Positions 15,285 through 22,903 of a DNA stretch of 34,493 bases are shown here, piece by piece. Origin of the DNA: Candidatus Aminicenantota bacterium. Lineage in GTDB: Bacteria > Acidobacteriota > Aminicenantia > Aminicenantales > UBA8522. The notes below the pieces were generated by a model. That model saw only the letters and a list, made by a program, of their open reading frames with translations. It had not been told where the DNA came from and ran no database searches. The translations under genes and the position numbers were made by a program. The first letter of the stretch is position 1, and every line of letters begins with the position of its first letter. The DNA is taken from positions 1 through 34,493 of the forward strand of contig JAFNEO010000018.1 of the NCBI GenBank assembly GCA_017886205.1. The letters run 5' to 3'.

Positions 15285-16721
15285 ATGGACGGCCTCGCCT
15301 CCCTTTACCCGCTTTTGGCGGTTGTCGCCGGGGCGCTCGTCGTCCTTCTCCTCGAAGTCTTTATCAAGAAGGAAAAACGGGACTATCTCGGCTACGTCTC
15401 GCTGGCCTTTCTTGCGGCGGCTGCTTACCTGACCGTTTCGTCCTGGAACAGAGAGCTGACGTATTTCCAGGGCACTCTTTCCCTTGACAACCTGGCGATC
15501 TTTTTGACTCTTCTTTTCAGCCTGGCCGTCGCTTTAGTCATCTTGCTGAGCCTTAAGTATATCGGGCAGCAGGATGCCAACCACGGAGAAATCTTCGCCC
15601 TCCTGTTGCTGGCCCTCTCCGGCCTGATGATCATGACGTCGTCTTCGGACCTGCTGGTCATTTACCTGGGCCTTGAAGTCCTTTCCATCTCCAGCTATGC
15701 GCTGGCGGGACTGAAGCGAAGAGACGAAAAGTCCGGTGAGGCGGCGCTCAAGTATTTCCTGCTTGGAAGCTTTGCCAGCGCCTTCCTCGTCCTGGGATTG
15801 GCCTTTCTTTTCGGGGCTGCCCGGTCTACCTTTCTCCCGGAGATCATCGTCCATTTTGGAACGGCAGCGGCCCCATCGATCATGGGATTTTTCGGCATCG
15901 CGCTCATCCTGGTCGGTTTCGGGTTCAAGGTCGCGGTCGTTCCATTCCATATGTGGACGCCGGATGTCTATGAAGGCGCCCCGACTCCGGTGACGGCCTT
16001 CTTCTCGGTCGGCCCCAAGGCCGCTGGGTTCGTCGTCTTGCTACGGGTTTTTATGAATTTCTGGGATACGGTTCCGAGCAGCAGCGTCATCTTCTGGGCC
16101 CTGTGGGCGATCAGCGCCCTTACCATGGTTGTAGGAAACTTGGTCGCCCTGCGCCAGACAAACATCAAGCGAATCCTGGCCTATTCTTCGATTGCTCACG
16201 CCGGATATCTCCTGGTGGCCATACTGGCCCGGGACTATTCCAGCCTGGTCTTTTATCTCGCGGCCTACCTGTTCATGAACATCGGTGCTTTTGCAGCCGT
16301 GATCGGCCTGAGCAAGACGGGCACTGAGTATCTCGAGCTTGACGATTTCGCCGGAATTGGCTTCCGGTACCCCTGGATCGGGGGAACCTTGACCATTTTT
16401 CTCCTGTCGCTGGCCGGCTTCCCGCCCACGGCCGGATTCTTGGCCAAGTTCTATGTATTCAGCGCCGCTGTCAGGGCCGGCCTCGTCCCCCTGGTCGTCA
16501 TCGGTGTCCTGGCCAACCTCGTCTCCGTTTTCTATTACCTGCGGATCGTCGTTTACATGTACATGCGGGAACCGGGGCGAGAGGTGGATATCGAAATCGA
16601 AAATCCCGCTCTCTTCCTCGTCCTCTTCCTCTGCCTGTACGGTGTGCTCCAGCTCGGGATATTCCCGGGAAATATCCTCATCGTCATCAAACAGGCCATC
16701 GCTTCCCTCCCTGTCTTTTAG
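15285..16721 (+). CDS. nuoN: NADH-quinone oxidoreductase subunit N
   Basis: This 478-residue third antiporter-like subunit has the helix-5 glutamate in VIYLGLEVLSISSYALAGL, the helix-7 lysine in GFGFKVAVVPFHMWTPDVY, and the NuoN-typical EGAPTPVTAFFSVGPKAAG. The TNIKRILAYSSIAHAGYLL block and the helix-12 lysine in PPTAGFLAKFYVF follow. It is the last gene of nuoJKLMN. The 151-nt gap after it holds an AT-rich stretch and the next gene's ribosome site. NuoN abuts NuoK and NuoM in assembled complex I. Confidence 0.95.
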   Translation: MDGLASLYPLLAVVAGALVVLLLEVFIKKEKRDYLGYVSLAFLAAAAYLTVSSWNRELTYFQGTLSLDNLAIFLTLLFSLAVALVILLSLKYIGQQDANHGEIFALLLLALSGLMIMTSSSDLLVIYLGLEVLSISSYALAGLKRRDEKSGEAALKYFLLGSFASAFLVLGLAFLFGAARSTFLPEIIVHFGTAAAPSIMGFFGIALILVGFGFKVAVVPFHMWTPDVYEGAPTPVTAFFSVGPKAAGFVVLLRVFMNFWDTVPSSSVIFWALWAISALTMVVGNLVALRQTNIKRILAYSSIAHAGYLLVAILARDYSSLVFYLAAYLFMNIGAFAAVIGLSKTGTEYLELDDFAGIGFRYPWIGGTLTIFLLSLAGFPPTAGFLAKFYVFSAAVRAGLVPLVVIGVLANLVSVFYYLRIVVYMYMREPGREVDIEIENPALFLVLFLCLYGVLQLGIFPGNILIVIKQAIASLPVF

Positions 16722-16872
16722 CCTGGCCTTGTCCGACTGGCTCGATCCGCCGGGCAAGTTCCAATATTTCGATCGGAATTTAGTATATAATAAAGGGCCG
16801 AAGCACATGTCGGTCCAGGACCCGCTCCCAGGGAGGAACCTTGGGCAAACACAACAAGGAGCTGACCTCATC

Positions 16873-17634
16873 ATGAAGACGAAATACCCAGGAGCGTTTT
16901 TTTTGGCTGTGCTCATGACATTCGCCTGCGTCCCTTCGGTGCTGGCTCAATCATCGACCAGGTGGTTTGTGGACTTTGAGGCGGGAAGCGTCTTTCCCGG
17001 CTACTGCGATGTCCGCATCCCGGGAGACACCGGCACACTTTTCTCGTTGACAGATGACTTCTCTACGAGCTCTTCGCTTTTCGTCCGGCTCAGGGCCGGC
17101 TTCCGGTTCCATCCCCGCCATACCGTGATGGTGCTTTTTGCTCCTCTCGCCCTGGCTGGAGTGGGCCGCGTCGATTCTCCCCTCGAATATAACGGCCTGA
17201 GTTTCCCGGCGAACACGCCCCTTGATTCGGTCTACCGCTTCAATTCCTACCGGCTGAGCTGGCGGTATGGAATCAAGGAGGGCGAACGGTTGAGGATCGG
17301 GCTCGGACTGACTGCCAAGATCAGGGATGCCGGCATCGAGATTACAGGCGGTGATCTGACCTCCCAGAAGACGAATGTCGGGTTTGTCCCTTTGCTCAAT
17401 TTCCTCCTGGAATGGCGCTTTTCCTCCGTTCTGAGGCTTCTTCTGGAAGGGGACGCGGCGGCTGCGCCGCAGGGCCGCGCCGAGGACGTCCAACTGTCCG
17501 TCGTCTATCAGAAAAGCGAGAGATGGGCCCTTCGGGTGGGCTACCGTATCCTGGAGGGCGGCGCTAACAACAACGAGGTCTACAATTTCGCCCTGCTTAA
17601 CTACATCCTGGTCGGCGTGACCGCCTACTTTTAG
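16873..17634 (+). CDS. Predicted outer-membrane beta-barrel protein
   Basis: The protein has 253 residues from the ATG at 16873, chosen because it opens a textbook signal peptide: MKTKYPGAFF, a hydrophobic core, then SVLAQ with cleavage after VLA (about residue 24). An AAGGAG site lies 11 nt upstream; the frame stays open further upstream but overlaps nuoN. The mature part alternates polar and hydrophobic residues in amphipathic strands (SSLFVRLRAGFRF, RLSWRYGI, LRIGLGLTAKI, WALRVGYRI) and ends in aromatic ...VTAYF, the usual barrel sorting signal. It is probably an 8-10-stranded OmpW/OmpA-like barrel. Function is not evident. It ends 2 nt before the SDR gene, so the two may be co-transcribed. 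Confidence 0.75.
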   Translation: MKTKYPGAFFLAVLMTFACVPSVLAQSSTRWFVDFEAGSVFPGYCDVRIPGDTGTLFSLTDDFSTSSSLFVRLRAGFRFHPRHTVMVLFAPLALAGVGRVDSPLEYNGLSFPANTPLDSVYRFNSYRLSWRYGIKEGERLRIGLGLTAKIRDAGIEITGGDLTSQKTNVGFVPLLNFLLEWRFSSVLRLLLEGDAAAAPQGRAEDVQLSVVYQKSERWALRVGYRILEGGANNNEVYNFALLNYILVGVTAYF

Positions 17635-17636
17635 GG

Positions 17637-18539
17637 ATGAACGTCCTCTTGACCGGAGCGAGCGGCTATATCGGGGGGGAACTCCGGGCCGCATTGGCCG
17701 AGGACCCGGGCGTCAACCTCCGCCTCCTGGTCAGGGACAAGGGCAAGCTAAGGCTAGGGCCGGAATCTCGGGCCGAGGTATACGAGGGCAGCACCTTCGA
17801 TGAAGTCTTCCTGAGGCGGGCGCTCAGCGGGGTGGATGTCGCCTACTACCTCATTCATTCCATGGCCGCCAAGGGCGACTTCGAGGAGCTCGACCGCCGG
17901 AGTGCGGCGAATTTCCTGGCGGCCTGCCTCGACGAGAAGGTCAGGCGGATCATTTATCTCGGAGGACTCGGATGCAAGGAGACGGCCAGCCGGCATCTCC
18001 TCAGCCGGATCGAGACGGGCGAGATCCTGAGTTCGAGGCCCGATCGGATCCAGACCATCTGGTTTCGGGCCGGGATCATCATCGGCGCCGGGAGTGCCAG
18101 CTTCGAGATCATCCGCAACCTCATCCGGAAGCTTCCGGTGATGACCACTCCCCGCTGGGTCCGCAGCTTCACCCAGCCGATCGGAATCGGCGACGTCGTC
18201 CGCTATCTGGCGGCCGCCTGGGATCTCGATGCGACGGAGAACCTGGTTGTGGATATAGGGTCCGAGAAGATGACCTTCCAGGAGATGCTCCAGCGGGCGG
18301 CCCGGGTGATGAGGCTTCGCCGCTGGATCATTCCGGTCCCCGTGCTGTCTCCGAGGGTATCCTCCCTCTGGCTCATCCTTTTTTCACCCATCGATTTCCG
18401 AGTCGCCAGGTCCCTCGTCGACGGCCTGAGGTCGGAAACGATCGTGATGAATGATAACGCCAGGAAATACTTCTCCCGGATCGTTCCCATCCCCTATGAG
18501 ACGGCGGTCAAGATAGCCTTGAAAAGCGAAAAACGATGA
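17637..18539 (+). CDS. Atypical SDR / NAD(P)H-binding sugar epimerase-like protein
   Basis: This 300-residue cytoplasmic protein has a Rossmann fold starting at residue 1: MNVLLTGASGYIGGELRAAL carries the GxxGYIG dinucleotide motif. DVAYYLIHSMA, IIYLGGLG and the FRAGIIIGAGSASFEIIRNL region follow, as in atypical extended SDRs of the NmrA/YtfG type. There the Tyr-x3-Lys catalytic pair is often missing, and I do not see it here. TTPRWVRSFTQPIGIGDVVRYL is a typical domain-boundary motif of proteins that in other bacteria carry a C-terminal DUF2867 domain, absent here. Substrate is unknown. It is packed between the barrel protein and a nitrilase-family gene. Confidence 0.85.
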   Translation: MNVLLTGASGYIGGELRAALAEDPGVNLRLLVRDKGKLRLGPESRAEVYEGSTFDEVFLRRALSGVDVAYYLIHSMAAKGDFEELDRRSAANFLAACLDEKVRRIIYLGGLGCKETASRHLLSRIETGEILSSRPDRIQTIWFRAGIIIGAGSASFEIIRNLIRKLPVMTTPRWVRSFTQPIGIGDVVRYLAAAWDLDATENLVVDIGSEKMTFQEMLQRAARVMRLRRWIIPVPVLSPRVSSLWLILFSPIDFRVARSLVDGLRSETIVMNDNARKYFSRIVPIPYETAVKIALKSEKR

Positions 18540-18558
18540 GAGGAAAGGACCAACGGAT

Positions 18559-19419
18559 ATGAAAGTGCCAAAAACTTTGCAGGTCTCCTGCGTCCAGCTC
18601 CATTGGGCGAAATCCTTGGAAAGAAACTTGGAGCGGACCCGTCAACATATCAGACTGGCGGCAGAGGAAGGAAGCCGTGTCGTCCTTTTCCCCGAAGTGA
18701 GCCTGACCGGGTATTATTTCCCCGATGTCGTCAAGCTGGCTCCCGGCGCGGTTAAGGACGCCCTCGCCCAAACCTGCCGGGCGGCGAAAGAGGCCGGCGT
18801 CTGGGTCATCGTCGGTACGTTGAAGAAGACATCCGACCGTTTCCTCAACTTGGCCCATGTGATCTCGCCGAGCGGCGCTATTGTCCATGAGTATGCGAAG
18901 CTCCATCTCGCCGGAAGGGATGAAAGGAAATATTGCCGGGGCGGCAACAAGCTTTCCCTTTTTGAAATCGACGGCATCCTGTGCACGCTGGCCATCTGCC
19001 GCGACGGCCGTCACCCGGAGGTCTACAGGCTTCCGGCGATGTTGGGCGCCCGGGTGCTTTTCCATCCGTCATGCAGCTCGGATGAGGTCGAGGCGGTGGT
19101 CTGGAAGCGGGTTTCAGGCCGCGCCCAGCTGCCGGCCGGGCCGACGACCCGGATCTTCCACTGTGTGGCCAACACCTTTGGACAGTCGCCGGACGGCAAG
19201 CAGACCTCGAGCGGTCAGTCCTTCATCCGCAACCCCGAGGGCCTCCCGCTCGCCGAAGCGGGTTTTTACCAGGAAGAGATGATCACCGCGGTGCTCGACC
19301 TTGATCTGGCCGACCGCCGCTACGCCCTGGACAGCCTGAGCAACCCTCCCTTCCTGAGGCCCCATTGGCAGAGGATGCTCAAAGCGGTAAGGGCCCGGAC
19401 AGGTCAGAAGCTGAAGTAA
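18559..19419 (+). CDS. Nitrilase-superfamily carbon-nitrogen hydrolase, intact triad
   Basis: This 286-residue cytoplasmic amidase-like protein has the complete Glu-Lys-Cys triad: Glu46 in VLFPEVSLTGYYF, Lys114 in YAKLHLAG and Cys147 in LAICRDGRHPE. That contrasts with the paralogue at 1072-1896. Further family features are IVGTLKK and a C-terminal half with FHPSCSSDEVEAV. Members hydrolyse amides, carbamoyl amino acids or nitriles; the substrate cannot be read here. It starts 19 nt after the SDR gene, following an AGGAAAGGA stretch. The stop at 19417-19419 overlaps a short antisense barrel-like tail at 19404-19457. Confidence 0.92.
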   Translation: MKVPKTLQVSCVQLHWAKSLERNLERTRQHIRLAAEEGSRVVLFPEVSLTGYYFPDVVKLAPGAVKDALAQTCRAAKEAGVWVIVGTLKKTSDRFLNLAHVISPSGAIVHEYAKLHLAGRDERKYCRGGNKLSLFEIDGILCTLAICRDGRHPEVYRLPAMLGARVLFHPSCSSDEVEAVVWKRVSGRAQLPAGPTTRIFHCVANTFGQSPDGKQTSSGQSFIRNPEGLPLAEAGFYQEEMITAVLDLDLADRRYALDSLSNPPFLRPHWQRMLKAVRARTGQKLK

Positions 19420-19457
19420 AGCGAGAACCAGAAATTCCTGCCCACGAACCGGATTTC
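19404..19457 (-). pseudogene. Remnant: C-terminal tail of a TonB-receptor-like outer-membrane protein
   Basis: On the minus strand, EIRFVGRNFWFSLYFSF is followed at once by a stop. Alternating aromatic/polar residues and a terminal Phe are the sorting signal of outer-membrane barrels, and a GRNFW-S-x-FSF ending is typical of TonB-dependent receptors. Reading further upstream gives stops within a few codons, so only the last strand survives. It overlaps the 3' end of the hydrolase gene on the other strand. Short length means chance is possible. Confidence 0.5.
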
Positions 19458-19538
19458 ACAATAAAGTTATCCATTTTACAGAGGTGTCTAAGTTTTTTTT
19501 TACGCTCAAAAAGAGCATGAAAAAGTTGACGAAATTTA

Positions 19539-19567
19539 TTGACTTTTGGCATTCTCCTCAATATACT
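19539..19567 (+). promoter_or_regulatory. Promoter of the hydrogenase operon
   Basis: TTGACT (19539-19544), 17 nt, TATACT (19562-19567): five of six matches in each box at ideal spacing. Transcription would start near 19574, giving a leader of about 27 nt with no recognisable ribosome site before the ATG at 19601. A second TTGACG (19526) and a perfect TATAAT (19575) lie nearby but are not properly paired with partner boxes. Confidence 0.7.
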
Positions 19568-19600
19568 CTCACCTTATAATTTTCCGTTTCTTGCTCAATA

Positions 19601-21031
19601 ATGAGTACCGAACTCATAGTCCTTCTAACGATCTTCATCCCTGTCATCGGCTCGTTCACGATCCCCATCGCCGGCCGCATCTCTAAATCGGCGCGCTCTG
19701 TCTGGTCCCTGCTCCTCGGCGGCGCGACAGCCGCCCTGCCGCTCTTCCTTATCCCCTTCGCCCTGACCGGCGGTCAGGTGATCTTCCGGCGGCCCTTGGC
19801 CCTCGGCCTGGACTTTGCCCTCATCATCGACCCGCTCTCCATTTTCATGTCGATCGTCTCGTCGTTTGTTGGGTTCCTAATCATCCTCTATTCACTCGGC
19901 TACATCGCCCACGAAGACAACCAGAACGAGTACTACCTCATGGTTGTCCTCTTCATCGGCTCGATGATGGGGCTCGTCTATTCCTCGAACCTCATCTTCA
20001 TGTACCTGTTCTGGGAGATCATTGCCATAAGCTGCTGGCGTCTGATCGGTTTTTACCGGGTTAAGGAGTACGTCCTCAAGGCCGACAAGGCCTTCCTGGT
20101 GACGTTCTTCGGGGCCGTGGTCATGCTCCTCGGTTTCGTCCAGATCTATGGAAATACCCAGAGCTTCGACCTGATGGACATGCGGGGGACCCTGATCCCC
20201 GGCTCGGCCGTCCTGCTTATCCTCTTCGGCATGTTCTCCAAATCGGCCACCGTTCCTCTCCATACCTGGCTTCCCGACGCCGGCGTCGCTCCGACCACCG
20301 TCACCGCCCTGCTTCATGCCGCCGTCCTGGTTAAGATCGGCGTCTATGCCTATGCCCGCATTTTTCTCTTCACTTTCGATATCCCCCCCGGATGGAAAGA
20401 AGCCATCCCCTGGATCGCCGTTGCCTCCAGCCTGGTCGCCGCCGCCGCGGCCACTGTCGAGACCGACTTCAAGCGCATCCTCGCCTACTCGACGGTCAGC
20501 CAGATCGGCTACATTTTCCTGGGATTCAGCGTGGCGACACCGGACGGGATCTCGGGCTCGCTCCTCTTTATCCTGATGCACGGCCTGGCCAAGGCCGGGC
20601 TTTTCCTCTGCGCCGGGGTCGTCATCCACGCCACCCACAAGCGGGACATCCGCGAGATGGGCGGCTTGATCAAGACAATGCCTCTGACGGCAGTCTCCTT
20701 CCTGGTCTGTGCCTTCTCCGTCATCGGCATCCCGCCCTTCGGCGGGTTCTTCTCCAAATTCTTGGTTATCGTCGGAACCGTCAAGGCGGGCGCGATCTGG
20801 GTCGCGGCCGTCGCCCTGTTTACGGCCGTCCTGACGATGTTTTACCTCCTCAAGGTTTTCAGCCAGGTCTTCTTGGGCGAGGCCAAGGCGGCGGCCCATG
20901 AGGGAACCAGGTCCATGGTCTTTGTGGTTACTCTCCTCGCTGTGCTCTCGCTGGCCGCGGGAATCCTGGTCGCTTATCCCATGAAGCTGGCTGAGGTGGC
21001 GACGGCCGGCATCAGTTGGTGGCTGAAATGA
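19601..21031 (+). CDS. Energy-converting hydrogenase: antiporter-like subunit 1 (NuoL/M, MrpA/D family)
   Basis: This 476-residue membrane subunit with about 14 helices is the first gene of the hydrogenase operon. Ion-pumping residues are intact: Glu139 in FMYLFWEIIAISCWRL, Lys214 in GMFSKSATVPLHTWLPDAG, and Lys245 in HAAVLVKIGVY. TDFKRILAYSTVSQIGYIF, HGLAKAGLFLCAG and the helix-12 Lys in FGGFFSKFLVI follow. It is shorter than NuoL and lacks a lateral-helix extension. It would move H+ or Na+ when electrons reach the [NiFe] site. Its stop overlaps the next ATG by four bases. Confidence 0.92.
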   Translation: MSTELIVLLTIFIPVIGSFTIPIAGRISKSARSVWSLLLGGATAALPLFLIPFALTGGQVIFRRPLALGLDFALIIDPLSIFMSIVSSFVGFLIILYSLGYIAHEDNQNEYYLMVVLFIGSMMGLVYSSNLIFMYLFWEIIAISCWRLIGFYRVKEYVLKADKAFLVTFFGAVVMLLGFVQIYGNTQSFDLMDMRGTLIPGSAVLLILFGMFSKSATVPLHTWLPDAGVAPTTVTALLHAAVLVKIGVYAYARIFLFTFDIPPGWKEAIPWIAVASSLVAAAAATVETDFKRILAYSTVSQIGYIFLGFSVATPDGISGSLLFILMHGLAKAGLFLCAGVVIHATHKRDIREMGGLIKTMPLTAVSFLVCAFSVIGIPPFGGFFSKFLVIVGTVKAGAIWVAAVALFTAVLTMFYLLKVFSQVFLGEAKAAAHEGTRSMVFVVTLLAVLSLAAGILVAYPMKLAEVATAGISWWLK

Positions 21032-22893
21032 CAGGTCCGATGCTTCTCCTACCGATCTTCCTTCCCGTAGCCATCGCCCTTATCGCCATCCTCATCCCGT
21101 CTAGAGTCAGATACGTTCGCGAGGGCATCTCGGTCCTGGGCTCGGTCGTCCTCCTCTATTTCGGGTACGCCTTCTTCACGATCAAAGACCTGACCTGGAA
21201 AGTCTCTTGGCTGGGGAACGGGATGGACTTCGACCTCCGGCTCTATCATTTCAGCGCTTTTATCCTGCTGGGGCTGGCCGGATTCCTGTTCCTCATCACA
21301 CTCTATTCGACCGTAAAGATGAAGAACGTCCCTCGGGTGAGGGAATACTACGCCTATGTCTTCCTGACGGCCGCCTTTGCCAACGGCGCCACCCTCTCCA
21401 ATAACTTCGTGCCGCTCATCTTTTTCTGGGAAGGCCTGCTGTTGACTCTTTACGGGCTGATCACTATCGGCGGAAAGGACTCCAACCGGACGGCGGTAAA
21501 AAGCTTCATCCTCGGCGGCTTCTGTGATTTCTCGATGATCCTGGGCGTCGCCATCCTTTGGAAAATAACCGGGACGCTGACGCTCTCCGAGATCTCGGTC
21601 AAGCCGGAGGGACTGGCGGCCGTGAGCTTTATCCTGATGGTCATCGGAGCCATCGGCAAGGCCGGCGCCATGCCCTTCCACACCTGGATCCCGGACGCGG
21701 CCATTGACGCTCCGGTCTCGGTCATGGCCTTCATCCCGGCCGCACTCGAGAAGCTTCTGGGGATCTATTTCCTGGCCCGGATCACTCTCGACTTCTTCCA
21801 GCTGGAGAAGAATTCCACCCTGGCCATCGTCCTCATGACCATAGGCGCCGCCACGATCGTCCTGGCCGTGTTCATGGCCCTCATCCAGAAGGACTTCAAG
21901 CGGCTTCTCTCCTACCACGCCGTCTCCCAGGTGGGATACATGATCCTGGGCATCGGCACCGCCGTCCCGATCGGCATTGCCGGCGGGATCTTCCATATGA
22001 TCAACCACGCCATGTATAAATGCGGGTTGTTTCTGAGCTCCGGAAGCGTGGAGCACCGCTGCGGGACGACCGAGCTCAAGAAGCTCGGCGGGATGCGGCA
22101 AGAGATGCCGCTCACGGCCTTCGGGTTTGCGGTCTGCGCTTTGGCCATCTCCGGTGTCTGGCCGCTCAACGGGTTCGTTTCCAAGGAAATGGTCTTCCAC
22201 GGCGCGGTCGAGACCGGGTACATCGTCTTTGCAATCGCCGCCTGGGTCGGGGCCATCCTGACCTTCGCCTCGTTCCTCAAGGCCGGACATTCCGTCTTCC
22301 TGGGTCCGCGGAGCCAGGATGTCCCGGCCGTCAAAGAGAGCGAGAGCCCGGTGCTCATCCCCATCCTGACCCTGGCCGGCCTCTGCATACTATTCGGTGT
22401 TTACAATAAGCTGCCTCTCAAAGGGTTCATCGAGCCCATCCTGGAAGGCCATGTCGAGGCGGGCGAACACCTCGACTTCTCGAGCCACGCCCTGGCCCTG
22501 TTCAACCCCATCGCCCTGATCTCGGTGGGCTGCCTGGTCATCGCCCTCCTGCTTCATCTTTACGGCTGGAGAAAGGCTGGACAAAAGGCTTATCTCGCCT
22601 CCGAGCCGGTCCATAAGTTCCCGGTCATCAAGCAGATCTACGACCTGGCCGAGAGGCGCATTTTTGACATCTACGAGCAGGGCGTGCGATTCCTGAAGTG
22701 GTTGTCCGGCGTGCTCTTTAAGCTCATCGACCGGCCGATAGATGCTGTCTATGAGAAGGGCGTTACGGCCGTTGGGCGGGCTTTCACTGGCCTTCTCCAG
22801 GCCGCTCATACCGGACACTATGCCAACTACCTAGCCTGGTCGATCGGCGGGCTCCTGGCTGTGGCCGGGATTATCAGCCTGCTCTTGAGATAG
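21028..22893 (+). CDS. Energy-converting hydrogenase: antiporter-like subunit 2 with C-terminal extension (NuoL-like)
   Basis: The protein has 621 residues from ATG 21028; the ATGA overlap with the previous gene favours it over a TTG at 21016. Core antiporter features are Glu135 in LIFFWEGLLLTLYGL, Lys211 in GAIGKAGAMPFHTWIPDA, KDFKRLLSYHAVSQVGYMI, HAMYKCGLFLSSGS and the helix-12 Lys in NGFVSKEMVF. After about residue 480 comes a charged amphipathic stretch (IYDLAERRIFDIYEQG and RPIDAVYEKG) and a final hydrophobic helix. This is the arrangement of the NuoL lateral helix and anchor, so this protein is the best candidate for the distal end of the membrane arm, bracing the other antiporters. Confidence 0.92.
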   Translation: MTGPMLLLPIFLPVAIALIAILIPSRVRYVREGISVLGSVVLLYFGYAFFTIKDLTWKVSWLGNGMDFDLRLYHFSAFILLGLAGFLFLITLYSTVKMKNVPRVREYYAYVFLTAAFANGATLSNNFVPLIFFWEGLLLTLYGLITIGGKDSNRTAVKSFILGGFCDFSMILGVAILWKITGTLTLSEISVKPEGLAAVSFILMVIGAIGKAGAMPFHTWIPDAAIDAPVSVMAFIPAALEKLLGIYFLARITLDFFQLEKNSTLAIVLMTIGAATIVLAVFMALIQKDFKRLLSYHAVSQVGYMILGIGTAVPIGIAGGIFHMINHAMYKCGLFLSSGSVEHRCGTTELKKLGGMRQEMPLTAFGFAVCALAISGVWPLNGFVSKEMVFHGAVETGYIVFAIAAWVGAILTFASFLKAGHSVFLGPRSQDVPAVKESESPVLIPILTLAGLCILFGVYNKLPLKGFIEPILEGHVEAGEHLDFSSHALALFNPIALISVGCLVIALLLHLYGWRKAGQKAYLASEPVHKFPVIKQIYDLAERRIFDIYEQGVRFLKWLSGVLFKLIDRPIDAVYEKGVTAVGRAFTGLLQAAHTGHYANYLAWSIGGLLAVAGIISLLLR

Positions 22894-22903
22894 AGGAGGA
22901 GCT

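Noticed and set aside
16786..16791. TATAAT box between nuoN and the beta-barrel gene
   Set aside because: Perfect -10 box, but I could not find an acceptable -35 box 15-19 nt upstream, so I do not call a promoter.
16453..17634. Longer version of the beta-barrel protein overlapping nuoN
   Set aside because: ATG 16873 opens a clear signal peptide and has an AAGGAG site; upstream codons are an out-of-frame reading of nuoN.
21049..22290. 413-codon minus-strand frame rich in Asp, Gly and His opposite the second antiporter gene
   Set aside because: Typical antisense shadow of a membrane protein gene; low-complexity composition and no start context.
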